From the NCBI GenBank assembly GCA_022495995.1, contig JAFEMH010001489.1:402449-466448 (forward strand): 64,000 bases of DNA, in the 5' to 3' direction. A program made the position numbers and the translations under genes. Every line of letters begins with the position of its first letter. The stretch's first letter is position 1. Below the pieces are notes generated by a model. The model was not told the origin of the DNA and ran no database searches. It worked only from the letters and a program-made list of their open reading frames with translations. Source of the stretch: Adenophora triphylla var. japonica (lineage: Eukaryota; Streptophyta; Magnoliopsida; Asterales; Campanulaceae). This document shows positions 21,701 through 33,767 of this stretch, piece after piece.

Positions 21701-24700
21701 GCACACATGAAAACTAAGAGTGGGAATGAGAGATTCAATTAACTATTTCGGGGTCACCATAAAAAATGGTTACAGTGGGATTTGGAGAATATGCTGATTG
21801 AAAGGTGAATTCAGTGTTACCCACAAAGATGTATTCCAAGTACAGATAGTCTGATTCCAGTAAAAAAAAGAAGGTGCAAAGTACAAAGAGCTCAATTAGT
21901 CGGGCTCTTATGCCTTGGGCAGAACGAAATCTCGATATCTGCGATCATGATGGAGTGACTTAGCTTCCGACACAATCACAAGCTTCGCTATGGAAGCTAA
22001 GTAGTATAAGGTGTTTTTATGTGGTCACTCTTTTCTGCCGTGTGTTCCTCCATGGTGCCAATACTCGTTTTAACCCTTTAAAAACTCTCTTTCGAACTTC
22101 TTTATTTTTTAAGAGCTTACGTAGGAAGCTGATTTTTTCATTTTGCTAGTTGAAGTCTATGCAGATTGGTGCTTATCAATTGGTGCAATGCAGTTGCCAT
22201 AGCTTCTAAAAATAAATTTCTATGTCCCCCTTAAGAATGTGATCTTTATTCCATATAATGGAAAATACATTTGCATGCCAAGAAAAACAACACATTGCTC
22301 ATTTTCCCAACAACATAGGAGCAACGATGTATTTTGAGAGGAAATCACAAAAACACATCAATATGGGATCATCTTTAGCAAGAATTTTTAATACAGGCGA
22401 AAAAAATTCTAATCATAAACAAAATTGTGAACAGCTGAGAGTAGCATAAAATGCACAGGAAGAAAAAGAAACTTTAAATGCTGAATTCGGAATCTATAAC
22501 TATTGAGATAAGAACTTTGGCATTACAAACCCCACAACGCCCAAAAAAAGAGAGGGAGAATAAGAAGAAGAAATCACCTTTTGAGTGTGTATCTCCGGAG
22601 TCTCACCACTACTAAGAGATTTCTTCTTCAGTAGAAGACCTTCTAATCTTGAACAAACTCGAACTTGTGCAAGAGCTTCTTTCAGAGCCTACTGGAAGAA
22701 TGCGCTAATTAGATTCCAAGGTAAGAAGTTCTACTGATAATCCTTCCTCAAACAAGAAAAAGATAAGGAATCTGAACCATGAAATTTTTCATTCTCCAGT
22801 ATTTTCTTTTGTTTGTGAGAATAACATATCATCCTGCATTTCTGTAGTCATGTTTTTTCATGATCCTCCAATACTGTTAATAGATGGCAACAAAGGAATC
22901 TTTACTTTCATATAAGAAAAAAAATCAATAACCAAGTTGCTTTCACCCGTTCTTAATTTTCCATTCTTCTCAACTCATGACTATATTTTGCTTATTGACA
23001 GGTGACCCTGGTAATTATATACTGAAGAAGTTGTAAAAGGGACTTGTTATGAATCCGTTTTAAAGGCAACCTTTTATCAAGTAGAATACAATCATGGATG
23101 AACAAATGTACAAAGATTAACATTCACCTCTCATCATGTACTAATATAGACAATAATAATGACCAACCATGACGTTGAATGGAAGATAATTCATAATATA
23201 CAAGGGAATGGAACAAGATATGGCAGTATTCTCAAAACAAAGAAGATCTAGACAGTATCCCAGGCAAAACCATTTTGGGGGGTTAAAAGGCAAGACTACG
23301 ATTATATAAGTTATATGGAGTAAAGGGTCTCCATGACAAAGTTCACCTCTATTGTCACAACAGTTGCTGCTTTGGAGGCGTTTTCAGGCTCTTCACCGAT
23401 ACGTTCCTCGGATGCTGTCATTCCATCAAGCTTTTGCCTAAGGGCAGAGGCTTCAGCATCTATTCTGAGTAGACCAAATTAACAAGCATGATCAATATTC
23501 AGTTAATCATTCAACATAACAAATACGAGAATGACAGAGTTCACCTCTATTGTAGCAACAGTTGAAAAACATTACACTATCATCTAATGCAGAGAAACAG
23601 GGATCTTGGTCAAAAAATTTGCTAATCCATGCTTAAGGAAACAAAATTCAAGGTCCTTGTACCTTTTAAGATCAGCATTAATTTTCAACCCTGTAATGGC
23701 ACCTTGAGCAAACTGCAGCAGCTCTTCACGCTTGACCTAGAAAGAGGATCAAGGAGAATGGGGGAAGAAATATGTATTTGTTTATTACGTGGGGTGGGCG
23801 GAGACAAATGGTAAAGCTCTTAGAGAGTTTAAAAGGGGCATGCTGACTAATTCATGCAATCTAGTCAGTGCAAACATGAAAAGGAACTAGGAATCCTGTT
23901 GAAACTCAAAAATACAAAGAGAAAAAACTGAAGCAGAACGTCAATAAGGATACAGCATCAGGAGTATGTAATCTCCTCATACTACATATCCAAATCTAAA
24001 AAGATACCTTAACAAGTTTAAAACAGACAGGAACGGATATGAGAAGTGGTGAGTGCACTTGAGAAATGTTCTGTAAACATGAAAAGTCAAAACTCTGCTT
24101 CATCTTAGTCCCAGAAAGATTCTAGCTTATTACAATGGACCATTATCCAGTTATCGTACACAGATCTGGCACATGTTTCCACTAACTGTAAATGTGGCTC
24201 AAGGCTTATGTAGGAATATTTTAAGAGGACTATACTCGAGCTTTGACCTCAGCTACAAAGAGTTGCTCTCACAGCATTGATCAATGAGGCATGCGTAGTT
24301 AATATTCATCCATGTTGGGTTTAACAAAGAAAAAATTCAAGATTAGGCAAAATAAAATGGTACTCAAACACAAAAACTAACCAATGTTGTCCTCCAAGAC
24401 GATTACTCAACAATATGGGGTTCAACCATAAGAAAAATCCATATTGGGTCTAAATCAAGCTCGCTGTCAAGAGTTTATAAACCTGACATTGAGTGTGACC
24501 CTATAAATGAAGGGTACCGATCATTCCCTTAAGATGATTACTGTACTAGGGTGTAAACCAGTTAGGCTAATTTACACAATCATCTTTCTCACCGTTCCTT
24601 CTTAAAAACAATGGATAGTCTTGACTCGTAAAATGTGGTTCAGCTCAAACTTGTCATATATTTAATGAGTCACAGCCAAGCTTGAAAACTCGAAGTTCAG

Positions 24701-27700
24701 CTGGACTCAACTAGCTTATAATCCTCAGTTTGGTGATAATTCTGTATTGAAAGAGCTGGATGGAATTATTATCATTTAAAACTAGTGAAATGTCAACATC
24801 TAAGATCGTAGTAATTGTACTTTCCAAAACAGCAGTAAAATGTACCAAAACTTCATCCCGATATGTGGAAAAAACTTTAGCAAGATCCTGAATGCTGCTG
24901 ACTATTGCATTATGAACTTCTGTCCCTCCAGTTAGACAGAGCCTGCAAAAGAAAACCAAAAAACTCAGTTCCCAAATTCTTAAGCAGTTAAGCGGCATGC
25001 ACACATTAAGGAGCTAAAACAAAAATAAGCTCACCCAAAAAACTCCTGAAGCAGAGTAACCTCCTCCTCAATCGGTGCCTCGAGAATCTAAATTTTAGTT
25101 TAAAAAAAAAAGTGGAAAGTTAAAAGATGTTTGAGCTCAATTACGAGCAACTACAAAGTGCAATACATTAAATTGAACCTAGCAGAAAAAATCATAAGGT
25201 TGTATATCAGTATATCTACAAATCATGACCTGGGAAAACAAACTGCAGTCACTCTCATGTACTCAATAAACAACTTCATCAAAATATATAAAACTTTAAA
25301 TCAAATTGAACTCCCGATTTCCAGTCATGCTTAATTTAACCTAATACATAGCTTATTGATATTCATCTCAAGGGCTAAAGCATGAGCATAAGGCAGAGTG
25401 TATGGAAAAGGAAAAGGAGAAAGAACTAAACTGCTAGAGCAGCACAAACTTCAACTTTTCAGCTTACGACTTAAAGCATGAGCATCAGTCCAAGAGCATG
25501 GAAGTGGGAAAAGAAATAATTAACGTGTTATTTCAAGTTTCTTCTTTCCACTCTTATTAGAAGAGACTAAAACCATTCCCTTACCATAGATATTGTGATG
25601 CCCTCCAAAGCTTGGCTGGACAGAAAAACATCACGAAAAGTCATTGGCTCACCAACCATTTCAGAGTCGTAATAAAGCACCTACCATGATTGGCAAAGAT
25701 TAGAAAACACATATTCAGAAAGACTGTATGAGAAAAACCAAACATATGAAAACACTATTTCTCTAAATATAAAATCATCTGACTTGGATTCTTTTTCTCC
25801 TTATTTATGGGACCAACCCATAATGAAACAGCAATACTTCCTTTGTCAATGTAGAATTATGTTAAATCCAACTTTTGAAACTATGTAATCCCAATCTAAA
25901 CATGAAATCAATTTAATAAACAAACGTATACGGTATGGTGCAGAATTCACTCACTAAAGATGGTCTTTTTAGATTCTCCTTCCCTTCCACAGAAGGATGA
26001 TGCATCTCTTGATTCTTCTGTTTTTCTTCCACAGACACCCCAGATAGTTTCTCTGTTTCTTTCAGTGTAGTGAGCCACCTTCTCATGAGCTGAACTCTTT
26101 CTGGGCCCCTACAAGAAACAGAGGCTTCTTCCAATCTTTTAACTGTCTGCTTAAAACTTTTGAAACTTCGAGTTCCCTAACATATTAAAAGAAAGGTAAG
26201 TCAATATAGTATGCAACTAGATGCCAAAAAAATGATGAAATGAAATACTGCGAGGCACTAGTCCAGTCTCTACATATGTATGAATCACCCTATATAAATA
26301 TTACTCCCTCCGTCCCACACCAAGGTTCCTTGGTGTGGATTTCACGCTTTTTAAGAATTTTTTTTGAAAGTGGGTAGAAGATTAGAGGAGAGAGAATGTA
26401 AAAGTTAAATGTGGGGTAGGGAATAGTAGTTAATGATTGGTTTTTTTGAAAGTGGGTAGAAGATTAGAGGATAGAGAATGTAAAAGTTAAACGTGGGGTA
26501 GGGAATAGTAGTTAATGTTTGGTTTTTTTGTAAATATGTTAACTTTATATAAGAGTATAATGAATGGTTTTTTTTGTAAATATATTAAATCATAAGGGTA
26601 TAAATATATTTAAAACTTGCCATTTATGGAAGGGAACCTTGAAGTGGGACGGACCAAAAAGGAAAGTAGGAACCTTGAAGTGGGACGGAAGGAGTACATT
26701 TTATCCAATCACCCAAATATCTAGTTTGCATAACCAATTAATATAGGGCAAATTGCAATTTGGAGTTTTACAACTTGTTGCAATCAGTTATCGACATTGT
26801 AAATGTTCAAATTCGATTCCTAACTTTGTAAAATTGTTGCAATGTGATGTAAAAATGGATGGAATGTTAAAAAACTAACAAAATCATTGTGGCACATGAC
26901 ATTTTAAGGGGTACTATAGTCTTTTTATAGGCATGAGAAATGCATTTAACGAAAGCTAACAAAGTTTATAAAAATAATCAAATAAATCCTAGTATGCAAA
27001 AAAATTAACGAAATCTATAACCCCATTAACCACCATCTTCCCCATTACTAACACCACCATCACCACCATTACCAAGACTGTTGCCACCACCATGCCACCA
27101 TACAACAATAACATTCACAAAATAGAAGAACTAAAATCATGATAACTAGGGGCTTAAAACCAAGACCTGGAAAGAAAAAAGGATTTCAAAGATCTGAAAA
27201 GAGAAGGATTTCAAAGAAATTACAAACATGTATTTGAAAGCTAAAGGCTTAACTTAGTTCCAATTTTCAGATGAAAACTAGGGTTTAAAAAGAGAAAGCT
27301 TGAATTTGGGGTTGTACTGGAGGCATTGTGAGCAAGAAGATGAGGAAGTGGTGTCGTCAGGTAGTTAGTGATGAAGAGATTGAAGAAAAACCTCCGATGG
27401 GCGATGGCACCGGCAGCCGATAACGGAGAAGGATGTGATGGCTGTAAAATGAGAAGGGGCGCAAAAAGAGGAGGAAAGGGGAGCCAGAGAGGGGGAAAGG
27501 GGTCGGAGTTGGGCAGAGAGTGGAAGGGGTCAGAGATGGGGAGGGGAAGGGAGCCGGAGATTGGGAGATGGGGATGGGGTTGATCTGCAATTTGAGAGAG
27601 AGAGAAAGGGGTAGACGTAGGGTAGGGTTTGTGGTGTTTTTTTTTTTAATAATATTAATGAATCTCATGCCTTGCGAAAATAATATGGTACCCCTTAAAA

Positions 27701-29444
27701 TGTCATGTGCGTGGCACATGACAGTGATTTCGTTAGTTTTTAACACTGCAACAGTTTTACAAACTTAGGAATCGGATTTGAACATTTACAAAGTCGTGAT
27801 TGCAACAAGTTGTAAAAGTCAGGTAGCTAGCCAAAATGCAATTTGTCCATTTATACATAACAATAAGCTTTGGAAATTGAAAACATAAACCTCAATCTGG
27901 TGCTTATTTCCCCCTGCCATAAGCTCATAGTATCAGCCACACATCCAACTACTTTATGTCAATGTGACCTTTAAGGGTACCAAGAGTTGCATCTTCTTTC
28001 CACTTTTCTGAAGCATATGATCGCAGATGACTAGTCCTTTTGGCCAAATCGACTAGCACCTCTAAATTCTCAAAAAAAAAAAAAAGTATACACACATATT
28101 TGAGGTTTTGATTTCTTCTGAATGCATCTAAAAGCATAATTCCTGAGAGAATGTGTCTTTCAGATCAAAGCAATTTTGCACTTATTAAGAGTTTAAGACA
28201 TAGCAGACATTGGCTATCAACTTAATGTACTTTTAGTTTAAAGATAGCTTGCTTATCTATCTGAATGAGCTTGAATAACTGAAAGAAGAAAGAAAAGCAT
28301 TCGAAAGAAAATGAAGCGTCAAACACAGAGTATGGCAACCCTTTTATTAGTAGAGCTAGTTATGGAGTAGACAAAAATGGTTAACGAGTTGGTCAAGACT
28401 TCAGGCTTTAAACTCAATGGCTAGACTTGGGGAAACTGGGATCCTTCCACCAACAAAATACTTGATCATAAAGAAATCAGTCTTTGTTCATAGCAACATA
28501 ATATGAAGTCCTTCCCTAACTAAAGATACGTTTGCGTTTGGTAGGGGAGTAAGTCTCTTAACTATATTGAAGTATCATCATTAAAGACGGTTGCCACGAT
28601 AATGAAGCAAGTGGCTAGCTAGACAGTGCTCTATGACATCCTTATGAACCCATTTCAAAGGTTCACATTGCATGGACTCGATAAGTTGAAAATGAAAACA
28701 GTGTTTTAAGAATCGTGAAAGGTTGCATGCTCTTATGAACGAGGTTACAGATATAATTTACCACATTACCCAATACATGTTGATGTTAGTACCGTGCACA
28801 TTACAAGTTACTCTTAGGTCTATTTGTTGATATGAACCCTTACCAAGCACAGCAAGCAATTATTACGAATCTCAATCAGGTATCAGATTTGAGATACGAA
28901 AACCGAAATGCATAATCAAAAAAGGTCACCTAGATAAAAAGAAAATCCACCAAACTCAATCCTAAATAGAGTACATAATTTTATAATTCCAGGGCATAAA
29001 ATCATCTGCAACACAGCTAAAATTGCTACTCCCTGTGTCCCACTCAGTCAGTCCCGTTTCCTCATCATCAAGCTTCATTCAAAGAGTCTCATTAATCAAT
29101 CCTTAAATACTAAATAACATCATTTTGGTAGAGCACGAAACTTTTAAATGGGTTCATAGTTTAAGCAAATAAATTCACATGAAACTCCTAATTGGAATTT
29201 GTTTTCAGATTGACTTCGAATAGAATACACTGATAACTGGAATTACTGGAACAAAACGCGAAAAACATCAAAGAGAGAAGCTGAGGATAGTTACAATGCG
29301 ATCTTGGAGAATCTTGGCGCCCTCGGCAACGGCTTGACCGGCGTGTTGAACCACACTATCAGCATAATTCCTGACGGTCCGAGTCAGGTTGTTCTTATTC
29401 CCAACTTCCACCGCTTTGTTCACCGCCGATCTCAGCCACGACAT
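12749..29444 (-). CDS. Coiled-coil protein of unknown function, 18 exons, 671 aa
   Basis: Exons in transcript order: 29444-29295, 26176-25955, 25680-25585, 25087-25035, 24942-24846, 23736-23663, 23464-23347, 22688-22578, 20953-20877, 18988-18922, 18780-18715, 18054-17947, 17822-17692, 17548-17482, 17384-17317, 17242-17149, 13531-13461, 13094-12749. Every junction is GT-AG, phases agree, and the sum is 2016 nt (671 codons plus TAA). The N-terminus [20 protein letters not shown] is a likely amphipathic helix. The middle and C-terminal parts are heptad-rich ([20 protein letters not shown]), followed by a Pro/Glu-rich linker and the end [13 protein letters not shown]. From memory it resembles a conserved plant coiled-coil family without assigned function; I give no symbol. 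A membrane-trafficking or cytoskeletal role would be a guess. The gene looks intact, with large TE-filled introns. Confidence 0.9.
13149..13404. mobile_element. Stowaway-type MITE filling intron 17 of the coiled-coil gene
   Basis: It begins CGCCTTCGGTCCCAGAAAAA after TA and ends GAGAAGAAGGGAG before TA (13405). It occupies 256 of the 366 bp of the intron between the last two exons. The internal words match the 12314-12543 subfamily. Confidence 0.75.
13712..14521. mobile_element. GAGCTCGA-rich hAT MITE with 8-bp TSD, interrupted by a SINE
   Basis: The ends are TAGGGCTGTAAAC (13712) and, reverse complemented, TAGGGTTGTTAAAC. They are flanked by a perfect 8-bp duplication CTAATAAG (13704-13711 and 14522-14529). 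The interior is an array of CGAGCTCGAG/GAGCCGAG words, typical of a widespread family of plant hAT-derived non-autonomous elements. A SINE is inserted 12 bp from its right end. The element without the SINE is about 613 bp. It lies in intron 16 of the coiled-coil gene. Confidence 0.85.
14332..14509 (-). mobile_element. tRNA-derived SINE with 19-bp TSD
   Basis: On the minus strand it starts near GGCGAGCCTTGGCGCAACGG, which contains the RNA polymerase III A box. It continues to the B box GGTTCGAACC (14453-14444) and ends in a T tract. It is flanked by a perfect 19-bp duplication TTAACAACCCTACTAATAA at 14313-14331 and 14510-14528, the mark of LINE-mediated target-primed insertion. The internal promoter boxes are well kept, so it is fairly recent. 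It interrupts the hAT MITE at 13712-14521 and is therefore younger than that element. Confidence 0.92.
15033..15136. repeat. 104-bp element with 24-bp terminal inverted repeats
   Basis: GATGCTCGGACTCTTCGG at 15033 pairs with CCAAAGAGTCCGAGCATC ending at 15136. The arms are 24 bp with one mismatch, around a short loop containing GTCCGACACGG. It may be a very small MITE or a foldback. It lies in intron 16 of the coiled-coil gene. Confidence 0.75.
15199..15553. mobile_element. Stowaway-type MITE carrying an internal insertion
   Basis: The right end is GAACGAGGGAG followed by TA. The left end is decayed, but the inner AGTCCCACTTTG and GGTCAACTCAATTGAACTTT match the inverted complement near the right end. 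About 120 bp of unrelated sequence (about 15290-15410) separates the two halves relative to its relatives at 12314 and 16762. Confidence 0.65.
15759..16296. mobile_element. Possible hAT-like MITE (GGGACGGAGC family)
   Basis: The left side CAGGGACGGAGC followed by AAGGGGGGTCAATGG is mirrored on the right, reverse complemented, by CTCCCGTAGCC and AGTAAGGGGGGTCAAA. Such paired ends are common in plant non-autonomous elements. I could not confirm a target duplication, and the boundaries are approximate. Confidence 0.45.
16536..17068. mobile_element. Mutator-type MITE with near 9-bp TSD
   Basis: The left end GGCCAATCACACTTTTGACC is mirrored on the right by GGCCAATCACACCTTTGACC in reverse complement, and the arms stay similar for about 50 bp. 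The flanking 9-mers TATCCGTAA (16527-16535) and TATTCGTAG (17069-17077) match at 7 of 9 positions, the length expected for Mutator-like insertion. A Stowaway MITE is nested inside. The right end is only about 80 bp from exon 16 of the coiled-coil gene. Confidence 0.75.
16762..17007. mobile_element. Stowaway-type MITE nested in the Mutator-type MITE
   Basis: It begins CTCCTGTCTTGTAAAG after TA and ends ATCGGACGAAGGGAG before TA. Internal words (AAATTCTAAAACTTGTTATG, TTCAATCAAATCAACCACC) match the 15199 relative. Confidence 0.75.
19959..20090. repeat. Perfect 47-bp inverted repeat with a third internal arm
   Basis: The arm at 19959-20005 is the exact reverse complement of 20044-20090. The 38 bp between them (20006-20043) are a further, shorter copy of the right arm with one change. 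The transcript of either strand could form a long hairpin. It lies in intron 9 (18989-20876) of the coiled-coil gene. The following 20091-20200 has SINE-like words (TAAGAGCTC, GGATTCAAGCC), so it may be part of a decayed retroelement. Confidence 0.9.
26304..26694. mobile_element. Stowaway-type MITE with an internal 82-bp tandem duplication
   Basis: It begins CTCCCTCCGTCCCACACC after TA and ends GTGGGACGGAAGGAG before TA. An internal segment starting GAAAGTGGGTAGAAGATTAG is duplicated in tandem with an 82-bp period (26366 and 26448). The terminal AACCTTGAAGTGGGACGGA also occurs twice. It lies in intron 1 of the coiled-coil gene. Confidence 0.85.
26746..27848. mobile_element. Mutator-like non-autonomous element with ~200-bp inverted repeats
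   Basis: The left end GGGCAAATTGCAATTTGG is mirrored on the right by GGACAAATTGCATTTTGG in reverse complement. The arms stay alignable for about 200 bp (TTTTACAACTTGTTGCAATC, TGACATTTTAAGGGGTAC). The flanks ATTAATATA and ATTTATACA match at 7 of 9, consistent with a 9-bp target duplication. The interior (about 26950-27650) has CCA trinucleotide runs and a purine-rich GGGGAAGGGGAGCC stretch of unknown origin, possibly captured host sequence. It lies in intron 1 of the coiled-coil gene. Confidence 0.75.
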
Positions 29445-29740
29445 TTTCCACCACTTCCGATGAGCTGCTTATTGATTGCTGTTTCTAGGGCTAGTTGATT
29501 AATTGGAGAACCAGATTATGATGCAATTTGTGATTTTTGAAGAAGGTTAGTCAATATGTTCCATTCAAGGGGTTTTGGACCATTTGGGATTGAATGTCGG
29601 AACAAATTTTCGCCGGAAAATGGTGTGAATTTGATTGTGAATTAGGTTGAAATTTTGGAACTCCGGCTTGGACCCGTTACGTTGGGTTCCATGGAAACCT
29701 TAAATTAGGGCTTATCCATATAAGGTCCCTCAAATATTTT
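29445..29740 (-). promoter_or_regulatory. Probable promoter and 5' UTR of the coiled-coil gene
   Basis: This unique-looking sequence lies directly upstream of the ATG at 29444, before repeats begin near 29900. I see no clear TATA box or splice signal; AAGCCCTAATTTAAGG (minus strand, about 29700) is the only promoter-like word. The call rests on position. Confidence 0.35.
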
Positions 29741-30591
29741 TTCATGCTTGAATAGACTTACAATATTTTCATATTCTTTAGATCCCGAAGAGAGAATAAA
29801 TCTTCTTAAAAGCCTCCAATTAATGTTATACTACCTTTGTGCCAAAATGAATAACAACTTTTTATTTTCTTTTTCAAATTTGTTCTCGATCAATACTGAA
29901 GAGTGGGAGTTACGAGAAGAAGACTCGGGAGCACACCCCTTAGGGTGCACTCTCGAGTTTTAAAAACGAGAGAAATAAAAGGAAATAAGAAGAAATTTAA
30001 TATATTTTCTTTACTAAATTTGCTCCAAAGTTTTTTTAGAAAGGAAGCATAAAGAAAATGAAGGAAATTTTTTAAAATTTTCTCTCCTACATAATTCTTT
30101 CAAAAGTGGGAGAAATTGGAATAAAAGGAAAGTCTATAAAACAAATTTTTTAAACCTATTTTACCACAGAAATATAACTCTCTTTCTTCCTTTTATTAAG
30201 AGTCCGCTCCCGAGTTTTTAAATGAGAGAAGAGTAAGGGAGCAGGGATGTCCAAATCGGAACCGAAACCGGCCCGAACCGAAATCGGCCCGAACCGAAAT
30301 CGCCTCGAACCGTAACCGTAACCGGCGGTTTGGCGGTCCGATTTCGGTGTCTACTTTTCAAAAACCGTGAACCGGCGGTTTCGAACCGTCGGAACCGGAA
30401 CCGAAACCATCAGTTCGAACCGTCGAACAGAAACCGTCGTAAAAAACCGTCAGATCCATCAGAAACTAGCCGTTATGCTCGTTAGCTTACGGCTAGTTGA
30501 CTAAAAATAACCGTTTTTTACCGTTTTTTGGCCAGATTTCCAGTCCTAAAGATAATAATATATTTTTGTAATCTTAACAAATTTCCTCAAC

Positions 30592-30600
30592 TATAAATAG
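30592..30600 (+). promoter_or_regulatory. hAT-2 TATA box
   Basis: TATAAATAG lies 350 bp inside the left end and about 200 bp before the first in-frame ATG of the transposase reading (30793), followed by a CT-rich leader. Confidence 0.6.
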
Positions 30601-33600
30601 CATCCTCCTCCCCTCACATTTTTTCACACAAACTCCATTAACTCTACCTTAACTTTCTCTAAAGAATTTCGTTAAATTCTTTGATTCTCAAGCTCAAATC
30701 ATAATCCAACTTTCATATTTTCATCCAATATCCATATTTTCATCCAACATCTTTATTTCATATTCATTTCATATATTTTCATATTTTACATTATGAATAT
30801 TCTTAAGAACCTCACAAGCAAGAAGGGTAGGAAAGGGTAGAGGGCGAAGGGAATCTTATTCTTAAGCACCACCACCACGATTTGTTGAAAATAAAGGTGG
30901 TCAATTTTATGATATGGGGATTTCGGGGCAAAATGAGGTGGAAGATTGGGAAGATGATGACGAAGTGGAAGAGATTCCAAATTTTGTGCCACCACAAAAT
31001 GTTGATAATCTAACTCCAACTACTCAAGAAAGTGATGGCAATACTATGGAAGACACAATAGGAGGGCGGCGGCGTAAAGCAAAAAACAATCCCCCCTTCC
31101 GTTTCAAGAACCAAGAAAAGTGAATCTGAAGTGTTCACGAAATTCTACAAAAAAGTTTTCGTTGACGCGACGAGTAAGAATTTCAAAGCAATATTCAACT
31201 TTTGTCCAACAAATAACAAACAAACATATGATTATTGTACCGGTGGTGGATACGGTACTTTGAGAAGGCATACAAGAGAAAAACACCCCGGGGAATATGA
31301 CATAGATACCACTCAAGCACAATTGCAAGGATTCGCTTCTTCGAAAAATATTGGTACATCTTCTCAGACTTCTTCTAATTTATTTTCATATAATCATCTA
31401 AATCATATAAGAGAAATGGCTAAATTTGTTTGTAAGCAATCTCTTTCCTTTAATTTTCTCGATAACGAAGACTATGAACATTTAATTAGATGTTGTTTTA
31501 ATCCCACCGCTAGCAAAGTAGCTCGTAAAACCCTAACATGAGATGTTAAAAATATAGTAGGAGAATATAAATTTGATTTATGTAATATTTTTGCTAATTT
31601 GTTATCTAAAGTTTCTATTTGTTCCGATATATGGAGTGATAAAAAATAAGACATTTTTATATGGGAGTAACATGTCGTTGGATTGATGATTCTTGGAAAA
31701 TTCAAAAGAGGTTACTTGCATATAGATTATTTGATGAGGCACATACCGCACATAACATAGCCCATATGTTACAAACAATTTTCAATGAATATAATCTTTT
31801 TGATAAAGTTTTTTTAATGTCTTTTGATAATGCTAGTTCTAATACCGCTAGTTTGCCCAAATTAATTTTAGTTTGTAGACCATCACTAGGTGATAAATTT
31901 TTTCATATTAGATGCATTTGTCATATTTTAAACTTATGTGTGCAAGATAGTTTGCGTGCTTTGAAAACTTCTATTAATGCAAATTAAAGATGTTGTTTAT
32001 GATATTATGAAAGTATCAAAAATTACAAGGCTATGGAAGCAATATTGCACAAACTATGGGAAAAAACAAAAAAGATTTCCAATAGATGTTCCAACAAGAT
32101 GGAATTCCACCCTTTATGTTTTAGAAGAAACTTATGCTTGGAAAATGAAATTTGCATGTTTTTGAGATCCATTAATTATGGTACCCAATATGATACAAAC
32201 TTATATACTACACAATGGGAAGAATGTGCAAGTATGATTAATTTGTTGAGGAAGTTCGAAGCGGCAACCTTGGCGTTATCCGATACGTATTACCCTACTT
32301 ATACTTTAGTTGTTGATCATTGTGTGGAAATTTCTAGTATATTTTCCGAATTTAAAGATGATGTTATTCTTAAAAAATGCAGTTTTCAAAATGCGAGAAA
32401 AATGGGAAAAATATTTGCTTAACATTTCCGATTTTTTTTTGTTGCTAAGTTATTAGATCCTAGAGTTAGAGAGTATGGTTTAACTCTGTAACGACCCCAA
32501 TATTTCACAAATAATCAATAATACTTAATTGATAATAAAATAACCTCCAACGGCTACTAAACCATAATTCAAATACTAACTACAATTCGAAATAGCTTAA
32601 ATGCGGATAACGATAAAAAAGTTCAACGGCTAGTACAATCCACTAGCTCAACATAAATACTTAATGTCTTTAAAATCATAACTCGAACTCCAATAAATGC
32701 TAAGCCACCAAACGAGCGACCGATCCACTCCAATCATTTATTACCTGGGAGGGGAAACAATAGGAAAGGGTGAGCGAACAATGCTCAGTAAGTTCATACG
32801 GGATCTCTTCGATTTCTAGGAAGAGATAACCGGAACAAACGGAGTTCAATGAATATTCAACGAAAGCATAACTTGTACAATAACAGTTCAGATACGGAGA
32901 ACAACAATGAAAGATACTTTTCAATTAACAAATAGTGGCACTTTCACAAGAATAATCAAGATGGAGATTTTAAACACATATATCCGTCAATTCCCATTTC
33001 ATAGTGCACCTTTAATCTAGGGTGACACCGATACACCTTTCAAGGTGTTCGTTGAATAAGGTTCCCTACGCTTTATCAGAGCGCTTTCTTATTTTGATGC
33101 ATCATGATAATCATATATTTAGTTAAGGTCATTTCAATATGTTTAGACCAATTCATTCTACTTCATCAAGTAGTGTAAATGTCAAAGTCTTCCTCAGAGA
33201 CTAAGTACATTCCAAACCATTTCATCTACTTCATCAAGTAGTGTAAATGTCAAAGTCTTTCTCAGAGATTGAGTACATTTCTATAATATGTATTCATAGG
33301 TACACGAATACATCAACACTTTTTCAGTTTCACAGAGGTGCTCAGGGTACAAGAACACATTAATCAAATCCAAACGACATGGATACACATTGAACAACAC
33401 ATTATCAATGGTAGGGTATTCCAAAAGACGTTCATAACGAGGGAATACAAATGAACAACTACCAGCCACTTGGTAGTATACAAATCATCAAATAGGGAAT
33501 TCTATCACGAAGGAAAGATACATTCAAATACTTAAAGAACGTAATCGCTTACCTTAATTGCTTGCACTTCCTTACAATTATTCCTCGCACGAATCTACAA

Positions 33601-33767
33601 TCATGCAAATAAATACTTCTTAGGGTAAAAGTAATTTCTATTTACTTTAATTACCCATTCTAAATCATCTTGTTAACCTATGAGTTATTTTTCTTTTAAC
33701 TCCTTTTAAGGTTAACTAGTGTCCCCTTTTTGGTTTCCCAAATTACCCTTAGGGTTTCTAGGCTTAC

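Noticed and set aside
27949..28137. Extra exon of the coiled-coil gene (frame with [20 protein letters not shown])
   Set aside because: Exon 1 joins exon 2 in phase and the family-like reading is continuous across that junction; the segment would add an in-frame stop. An alternative exon cannot be excluded.
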